Positions 58,371 to 64,000 of a stretch of 64,000 bases of DNA are shown one piece after another (the stretch's first letter is position 1; each line of letters begins with the position of its first letter). The position numbers and the translations under genes are program-made. This stretch comes from Stereocaulon alpinum (lineage: Eukaryota > Ascomycota > Lecanoromycetes > Lecanorales > Stereocaulaceae), in the NCBI GenBank assembly GCA_018257865.1, contig JAEUBA010000030.1, positions 186,001 to 250,000 on the forward strand, read 5' to 3'. The notes under the pieces are model-generated. The model worked only from the letters and a program-made list of their open reading frames with translations. It did no database searches and was not told the origin of the DNA.

Positions 58371-59267
58371 TCACTCTCTCAAAAATTCCTTGATATGCTT
58401 AACCAACACCTCCGGCGCCTCCTCCGGGATATAATGCCCACAATCCAAACTCTCTCCCTCAACCACCCCCCCACTCACCTTCCTCCACTCCCCCAAAGCA
58501 TCAAACAGCTTCTCAATGACCCCCCTCCTCCCCCACAACACCCTCAACGCACACGCAATCTTCCTCCCCGCCTCCGCATCCGCCCTCTGCTCCACCAAAT
58601 CCACCCCCGCAGCAGCCCTATAATCCTCACACATGCCATGAGCCCCCTCCCCATCCCCCATCTGCACCACATAACTCTCCAACGCCTCCTTATCAAAAGC
58701 CTCAATCCCAGCCCCATGCTTAGCACCCAACGTATTCTCAATATACGACCGCGGATTCGACACCATGAGACTCTCCGGCAGTGGCGCAGGCTGGATCAGG
58801 AAGAACCAATGCCAGTACGCGCTTGCAAACGCGAAATCCGTTTTATTATACATAGCCAACGTGGGACAGATATCCAGAAAAAGCGCCTTTACCACGCGCG
58901 CGGGATACTCGATGCACAGTCTATGCGCTACCCTCGCCCCTCTATCGTGCGCGCAGATGTAGAATTTCTCATAGCCCAGGTGTGTCATGACGGCTACGCA
59001 GTCGGCTGCCATGGCGCTTTTGCTGTACTGCTCGTGGTTGGCGCCGCCGGGGGGTTTGGAGGAGAGGCCGTAGCCGCGGAGGTCGAGGAGGATGAGGGTG
59101 TAGTGGGATGTTAGGTGGGGGGTGATGCGGTGCCAGATGTTGAGGTTTTGGGGGAAGCCGTGGAGGAGGAGGAGGGGGGGGCCGGAGGGGGGGGATGTTA
59201 GGGTTTGGATTGTTATGGGGGGTGTGGTTGAGGTGGGGATTTTGTGGGGGGTGAAGGTGGGGAACAT
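58371..59267 (-). CDS. Haloacetate/fluoroacetate dehalogenase-like alpha/beta hydrolase
   Basis: Single exon, 298 aa. The alpha/beta-hydrolase core has the oxyanion loop LLLLHGFPQN and the strand LILLDLRGYGLSSKP. The nucleophile elbow is ICAHDRGARVAHRL, where the nucleophile is Asp and the two Arg match the carboxylate-binding residues of fluoroacetate dehalogenases. The YWHWFFLIQPAPLPE segment carries the His/Trp pair that cradles the halide in the family. The catalytic His is in LDCGHYIPEEAPE. It could release halide from haloacetates or act as an epoxide-hydrolase relative; the Arg pair and WHW favour dehalogenase. The + strand has 34 C/1 G in the line at 58441 and 1 C/34 G in the line at 59221, the most extreme skew switch in the window. 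Confidence 0.88.
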   Translation of the reverse strand: MFPTFTPHKIPTSTTPPITIQTLTSPPSGPPLLLLHGFPQNLNIWHRITPHLTSHYTLILLDLRGYGLSSKPPGGANHEQYSKSAMAADCVAVMTHLGYEKFYICAHDRGARVAHRLCIEYPARVVKALFLDICPTLAMYNKTDFAFASAYWHWFFLIQPAPLPESLMVSNPRSYIENTLGAKHGAGIEAFDKEALESYVVQMGDGEGAHGMCEDYRAAAGVDLVEQRADAEAGRKIACALRVLWGRRGVIEKLFDALGEWRKVSGGVVEGESLDCGHYIPEEAPEVLVKHIKEFLRE

Positions 59268-59732
59268 TGTGGGTGGGTTGTGGTGGTGGGTTGGGGGGTG
59301 GAGAGGGGTTGCTGGAGATGGAGGAGTGTCAATGAGGAAGACTATGTCAGGTAGAACCCCTCACGCAGAAGCTGTAAATGTGAGGCCCTTTGGCCGGACA
59401 TCAGAAATGACGCATGTCGGAGATAAGGGTGCGGGTATAAGGGGCAAATGCGACAGGAGTTCTGCCTCGAAGCTGACAGGTTACCTTAGGGACTCAGCTC
59501 GCTGTCGAGACGTGAAGCCAAGATTTTGACTTGTTACTATTACAACCAGCATTTTCCTGCCTCAGTCTACTAGCAGATACGCCCTGTGACTTTGACAGGC
59601 GCAATTGCAAATAAGTAGACTGGCTTGCGCGAAGTCTTGCCTTGTGTTTATGTTAATGATCGTGTGTTTCTGTACTGACTATTGACCTGGGACAACCACT
59701 TGGCACACAGGAAAAGGCTTCAAACCTTCGTC
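59268..59732. other. Intergenic region, no gene seen
   Basis: 465 bases upstream of both the dehalogenase-like gene (on -) and the F-box gene (on +). The first 60 bases continue the G-rich arm. Nothing else recognised. Confidence 0.5.
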
Positions 59733-60641
59733 ATGATCTACCCACGCATTACGATGCCATCGCCTACGTTCTCCCCAGCCCAACTCGATCATCTTCCAAC
59801 AGAGCTCGTGGATTCAATCGCTCAATATCTACCAACCAGCAGCCTCCTCGCCCTCCTCTACACCTGCCGCCGTTTCAATCTCCATTTCTCCATCACCCCG
59901 AAAACCCTCTTTTCACGTTTCTGGTGGTCTTCACAAGCCGAGCAATGGCTGCTTTTCCTTTGCATGCTAGAAAGAGACCAGCGCATCCGCACGCTTGTTT
60001 GCAGTAAATGCCACAAGACACATGACGCTACACTATTCTCCGATAAAGAGCGGACATGTTGTCCCACAATCCGCAAGTGCTTGGGCTTTGAGGGTAAGCC
60101 CTGGGTGTGTCCTCACAAGCGATGGTCATTGGCGGAAGTACAAGAGTTATGGAAAGGCGATCAGTTGAAAGTCTTTCACCCAAGTCTTTAGCCTATGGAG
60201 CCTTGTCAGTGTCTAAAGGATGGGATGTTCCTGCATTTTATGTTCATGCATGTCAAAACTTCCAAGAGTAGGACATTTGAGGAGTGGGCGAAGAAGGCGT
60301 CAGGCTTGCAGACAAGTCGGAGGTGCGTGCATATGCGTCTGAGGAACCCCGTGAAGCAGTGCTTCCAGCATGAGGATTGTGCGAGCTTGGGTTGTGTTGG
60401 GACAGATTTCAAATGTCGAATATGTGCCGAGCCTGGTGCTTTTGTCCGGAGGAAAGTAGTGGATGGTATTAACCTTTTGGGATGCTCGAGGATTTCGAGA
60501 GACCCTGATAGCGACGAAAAGCGCACTCAGCTCAAGGTCTCGACCACACGCCCCAAGGTTTTGAGTACCTCGTCAATTTCTCATCCTGCAGCGCTAGGAG
60601 ATGAAAAGACGGAGATTAAATTAATTGGATGGAGTTCTTAG
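59733..60641 (+). pseudogene. F-box protein gene with an internal stop
   Basis: An F-box lies near the N-terminus (DHLPTELVDSIAQYLPTSSL, LALLYTCRRFN). After it come Cys pairs (LVCSKCHKTHDA, CCPTIRKC, WVCPHKRW). The frame meets TAG at 60189-60191 and then stays open in the same frame for another 150 codons of similar composition (CVHMRLRNPVKQCFQHEDCA, FKCRICAEPGAF) to 60641. No splice pair removes the TAG. Either a nonsense mutation has truncated a protein of about 300 aa to about 150 aa, or the stop is read through; truncation is more likely. F-box proteins usually select substrates for SCF ubiquitin ligases. The start could be 59733 or 59754. Confidence 0.65.
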
Positions 60642-60698
60642 AGCCATTTACTCTAGGAAAGCGCCGCCAACCAATACCTCCTTTAGAATATCCACAAC

Positions 60699-61819
60699 AT
60701 GGCAACACCCCAACGAGTCATGCCACTGCTTCCTGCCGATGTATGGCGTATAGTCTTTAGCGATTTCGAGGAGGATCACGACCTGACACATCTCTGGATC
60801 GAATGCAGGAACGTCTCGAAGCTTTTTAGAGACGAGGTAGAGCACGTCTTCAAGACCAAACACCTACCGAAAACTAGCATAGCATTTGATCTAGGTACTA
60901 CCGGCTCCTTCGACTGCTTGAACGTACTTGCTGACAGGCTCTCAGGCTCATCTATTGCATCAGCGATGACGCAGAGGAAGACGAAGACAACATCTTTTCT
61001 AGCAAGAATCATGTCGACCTGAACGGCATACAATTCGACCTTGACCGCTTCGCTCGCAATGAGAGAATAGCTATATACAAATTACGAGAAGGCTGTGTAG
61101 CCAAAGACTTTTGTGTGCGAGGTCTTCGAACGGCTACCATTTGCTATTCCTACGCTATCCAGACCAAACATTGATCGTCGGCAACATTTAATCAACATTT
61201 GGAGAGCAGTGAATGATACCGAAATACCTAGTCTTACGCTTGACAAGGAGAAAGAAGAGCTCAGCTGTGATTGGCGAGGAATGTACGCGCATATCTATGC
61301 TGAGGGGAAGATGTTTGGAAAGAACCAAGAGCACGGGGTATGCACTGGGATTACCCCTCTTGGCTTTTGTAATCGCTCTTGTTGATATAACTACAGTTAG
61401 AGACACAAGGCAAGCCCCACGCGGAACGCATACGGGCCAGGATCGAAAGCCGTGAAATAAGCTTCATGGCCATCTTCCACGAACAACTTGAACTTGCTTC
61501 GGACGCGGTGCAGAGGAGTAGGCAGTTGGCGCGGCGTGCTCGCTTACGGCGTCAGTGGAAAGAATACCGTCGATACATGGAAGTAGATGATAAGGACGCA
61601 GAAGAATTAGACGAAACGGTCACGGGATTCATAGATGAACATGAGATGGCTGCATTGAGGAGATTGAATGCTGCAAGGTGGTTATTGGATTGGCAAGAGT
61701 TTAGCGATGATGAGGAATCTGCCGCAGAGTCGGACGAAGATGATGAAGACGATGACGACGAGGACGACGAAGACGACGACGCAATGGACGACAATTATAT
61801 GAACGCTACATCGATATAA
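60699..61819 (+). pseudogene. Broken F-box-like fungal gene with acidic tail
   Basis: It starts MATPQRVMPLLPADVWRIVF (F-box-like), then FRDEVEHVFKTKHLPKTSIA. The protein text then jumps frames: near 60940 to CQALRLIYCISDDAEEDEDN and IQFDLDRFARNERIAIYKLR, and near 61100 to VCEVFERLPFAIPTLSRPNI and LDKEKEELSCDWRGMYAHIY. A real intron (GTATGC at 61337 to CTACAG before TTAGAG) then joins HG to LETQGKPHAERIRARIESRE. The last part ends in a run of Asp/Glu coded by GAY/GAR triplets (61734-61787). The blocks and their order match a common fungal F-box-like family. Two shifts with no splice sites indicate a pseudogene, unless they are assembly errors. Confidence 0.6.
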
Positions 61820-62971
61820 ATTGAAGAAGCATGAGAGGACAGTAATTCTCCTACTTCAGACCTTAATCAAACCTAACCACTACTTATACACGAGCATGAG
61901 GGTTAGAGACGGTAGCTTCTAATCAAGACACCCTCGCCAGCAGAATAAAAAAAGTCAACTTTTCCATACCCGGCCCAGCCCCCTAGAAAGCACCTACGGC
62001 AGCGCAACTTGACATTTCCATCAAAAACTCTCAAGCTCGGAATTTACACTCACTCATTCACCCCTACAGTACTAGCCAACCTTGCATAATACCAAGTATC
62101 TAGCTTTCTAATGCAGAATTACAGTACAAAGCCTATCAGGCGCTCTCTAAAGATACTACGTACTACTGTAATGTAGAATACTACTGTAAGCTTCCGAGAA
62201 CCAAGCCCAGCCCAGCCCAGCCCCAAAGCGTATACCCGGATTACAGTATATTTAGGGATCTTTTCTACGGTAGGGGACGTTCCGGGCGCGGCTCTAGGGG
62301 GTGGCTTTTCGTGAGGCGCAGAAATTTCACGCTTGACAGATCAATTGTTGCCTGTTGGGTACCTGTTATCTTACTGTAAGCCGCTGTAGTCCTGTGGAGG
62401 TTTCTTGGTATGCTTAATGGGTTTTGTTCAGGAAGCTACTGTACGTAGTTTCTTTGTGCTGTAATGTTGATACTGTAGATGATTTCGGTGAGTATACGTA
62501 TATCAATGATTCTACGGCATGCGTTGCCGCAGGATTCTTTAATCACCCAAAAGTTCGATCCTGCCACTTTCCTTGTCTACACGTACAGTACAGTCTAGGT
62601 CAACAGTATACGCCGTAGACTACGGGATTGTCGAGAAATCGAGGATACGGTTATGGGTACCTTGTTCATGGTGGTACTGTAGAAGATGGCAGCTAGGTGT
62701 GTTTTTTGCTTACGCGAGGGGAATACCTGATTGGGTAGCTCTGGGGTTCGATGGTTATGTTGTGGTGTCGAGAGTGCTTTGGGGGGGAAAGGAGAGGATA
62801 AGTTGTGTAGCGATGGCGCTCTGACTGAGATCTGGTATGGAGAGAAGCGGCCAGGTTGGCGATATGGGTAATGTCGTTCTCAATTCGTGAGGGGCAATGA
62901 GCCCAAACTTCCAGCGGCGCCATGCTAAAGGTAGGAAAATAGAGTCGTAAGAACCTACTGAATCCCATCCC
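61820..62971. other. Non-coding region with TACTGTA motif cluster
   Basis: 1.15 kb between the broken F-box-like gene and the CHAT gene. There is no gene. It contains ten exact TACTGTA/TACAGTA heptamers between 62065 and 62681 and a (CCCAG) short repeat near 62203-62224. Confidence 0.7.
62065..62681. repeat. Cluster of ten TACTGTA/TACAGTA heptamers
   Basis: Exact copies begin at 62065, 62120, 62164, 62182, 62242, 62372, 62437, 62471, 62584 and 62675, in both orientations. Spacing is irregular, so it is not a simple tandem array. It could be dispersed binding sites or diverged inverted-repeat element ends. Confidence 0.8.
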
Positions 62972-64000
62972 TTACGCACCCATGTGAATGAACGGCGCCC
63001 AAATCAACGGCTCATTAATATACTCCTTCCTCACCGGTTCCAAAGCCTTATGCAGCGCCCAAGCGACCCTCTGATGCCTTTCAATCCTCCCTTCCGGCTT
63101 ATCCATCCCCGTGAGCAGATGCTTATAGAACTCTCTCGCGACATCAACACACACATCATCTTGCACGTTCCAAAGCGTAGCAATGACATGGCTGAAGCCT
63201 GCGAGCAGGAAGCCAGATGCCATATGGACGGCTTCGTCGGCTAGGGCTTGGATGTCTACACTAGCGCCTGAGCAGGCGGAGAGGTAGGCTAGTTGCATGT
63301 CTGTTCGGGAGCCGTGATTCGAAATGGAGATGTCGCGGACGCGGAGGGGATCGGCAACTTCTTTGCCTTCGCTATTAGTCTTAGTGAAGATGAGGCTGTT
63401 GTTTGATGGGTTGGACGTATCCGAAGAGCCGTGGCAGGCAAAGTGAACGGCTTGAGACTTTGACAGCTCGTCGAGAACGACCTGTGCTGAAGGCTGGGGC
63501 AAGTATGTTGTCAGAATCCGTTTATGCATAACCTTTTTAACGGCATCGACTTCGTCTTTGACGCCAGGAAGACCCGCAGGAGTGCCTGGCGTCGTTTCCA
63601 TAGTGGCAACGAGCAGACGAGGATCAGGTGTGTCGAGAAAAGAAAAGGGTCGTTCTCTGGCGTAGATGAGAGCTTTGATACTTGGTGCATATGTCGATAC
63701 CATACGACTGTACACGTTCGCTCGAGGTCCCTCTTTATTATCACCCACTGCATGAATTGGGATCTGATTGAATGGCATCCCAACCCGAATCCAGGTAACA
63801 TGAGTCAGTTTCTCCGGATCGGGTTCGAACTCGCTTTCAAGGAAGGAGCATACTGGTTGGATGAATGTCTTCCAAGTATACTCAAGAAGTTTTCCCAAAG
63901 TCTCGTTTCTTTCCGCTCGAGTCCGTAAGCCACCCCTAAGGACGTCGGTTTCCAACGTGAACACCTTAGTCTCTGGACCCGCATCAAAGGCTTCCCTTGA
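62972..64000 (-). CDS. CHAT-domain caspase-like protease (5' end outside window)
   Basis: The frame is open to the window edge, so the N-terminal part (probably TPR repeats) is missing; 342 residues are visible. CHAT is a caspase-fold protease domain. The catalytic His lies in SQAVHFACHGSSDT and the Cys in LAYLSACSGASVDIQALADE, the correct order and spacing for the His-Cys dyad. AVHMASGFLLAGFSHVIATL and WNVQDD follow, the conserved end of CHAT domains. Upstream text includes IRVGMPFNQIPIHAVGD and LPGVKDEVDAVKKV. Fungal TPR-CHAT proteins are suspected cell-death or immunity proteases. The target and activator are probably specified outside this window. The gene's 3' half lies in a C-to-G skew domain (62980-63480). 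Confidence 0.87.
   Translation of the reverse strand, partial: SREAFDAGPETKVFTLETDVLRGGLRTRAERNETLGKLLEYTWKTFIQPVCSFLESEFEPDPEKLTHVTWIRVGMPFNQIPIHAVGDNKEGPRANVYSRMVSTYAPSIKALIYARERPFSFLDTPDPRLLVATMETTPGTPAGLPGVKDEVDAVKKVMHKRILTTYLPQPSAQVVLDELSKSQAVHFACHGSSDTSNPSNNSLIFTKTNSEGKEVADPLRVRDISISNHGSRTDMQLAYLSACSGASVDIQALADEAVHMASGFLLAGFSHVIATLWNVQDDVCVDVAREFYKHLLTGMDKPEGRIERHQRVAWALHKALEPVRKEYINEPLIWAPFIHMGA

Noticed and set aside
58395..59114. 239-codon open frame on + opposite the dehalogenase-like gene
   Set aside because: It is an antisense frame kept open by extreme C-richness; the minus-strand product has complete family motifs.
61734..61787. GAY/GAR triplet run as an independent microsatellite
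   Set aside because: It encodes the acidic C-terminal tail common in this F-box-like family, so it is treated as part of that gene.
1..64000. CRISPR arrays, rRNA, intact transposons or viral insertions
   Set aside because: No regular spaced repeats, no rRNA-like segments, and no transposase, integrase or reverse-transcriptase motifs (for example no YxDD block) were seen.

Overview
The window is nuclear DNA of a filamentous ascomycete, probably Dothideomycetes. Genes carry short GT..AG introns (about 48-250 nt). The families are typical of Pezizomycotina: a DUF7707-type cell-surface protein, a DUF8004-type protein, a GT34 glycosyltransferase, an L-amino-acid oxidase, a CHAT protease and fungal F-box-like genes. 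The class is inferred from this mix, not from a phylogenetic marker. I see no rRNA, tRNA, CRISPR array or intact transposon.

Layout. 1-24 kb is dense core genome: VPS8 (5' end cut off), a secreted GH16 glucanase, ERG10, SNU114, a DsbA-like protein, CKS1, an RSC4-like double-bromodomain protein, the ribosome-associated Hsp70 SSB1, the mitochondrial ribosome recycling factor, and a repeat-bearing mitochondrial protein. 24-35 kb is gene-poor and decayed: three gene relics with frameshifts, stops or short tandem duplications, one 81-aa gene, and a non-coding block with extreme strand asymmetry and TTAGGG-like repeats. 35-54.9 kb is mixed: a membrane protein, CDC26, the DUF7707-like protein, YPT35, SAS4, GlnRS, an SDR, a 12-exon L-amino-acid oxidase and the DUF8004-like protein. 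56.6-64 kb is accessory: a GT34 protein with a changed DxD motif, a fluoroacetate-dehalogenase-like hydrolase, two decayed F-box-like genes, a cluster of TACTGTA motifs, and a CHAT-domain protease cut by the window end.

Themes. VPS8 and YPT35 act on endosomes and vacuoles. CKS1 and CDC26 act in the cell cycle. RSC4-like and SAS4 act on chromatin. SSB1, GLN4 and RRF1 act in translation. These are scattered housekeeping genes, not a cluster.

The most unusual signal is compositional. About a dozen local domains of 0.4-1.6 kb switch sharply from C-rich/G-poor to G-rich/C-poor, left to right on the + strand. They occur in genes on either strand and in one non-coding block. Two 60-base lines in one such gene go from 34 C/1 G to 1 C/34 G. 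I know of no named feature that explains this. Intron positions were read by eye from splice consensus, reading frame and family conservation. Every joined CDS given closes in frame.
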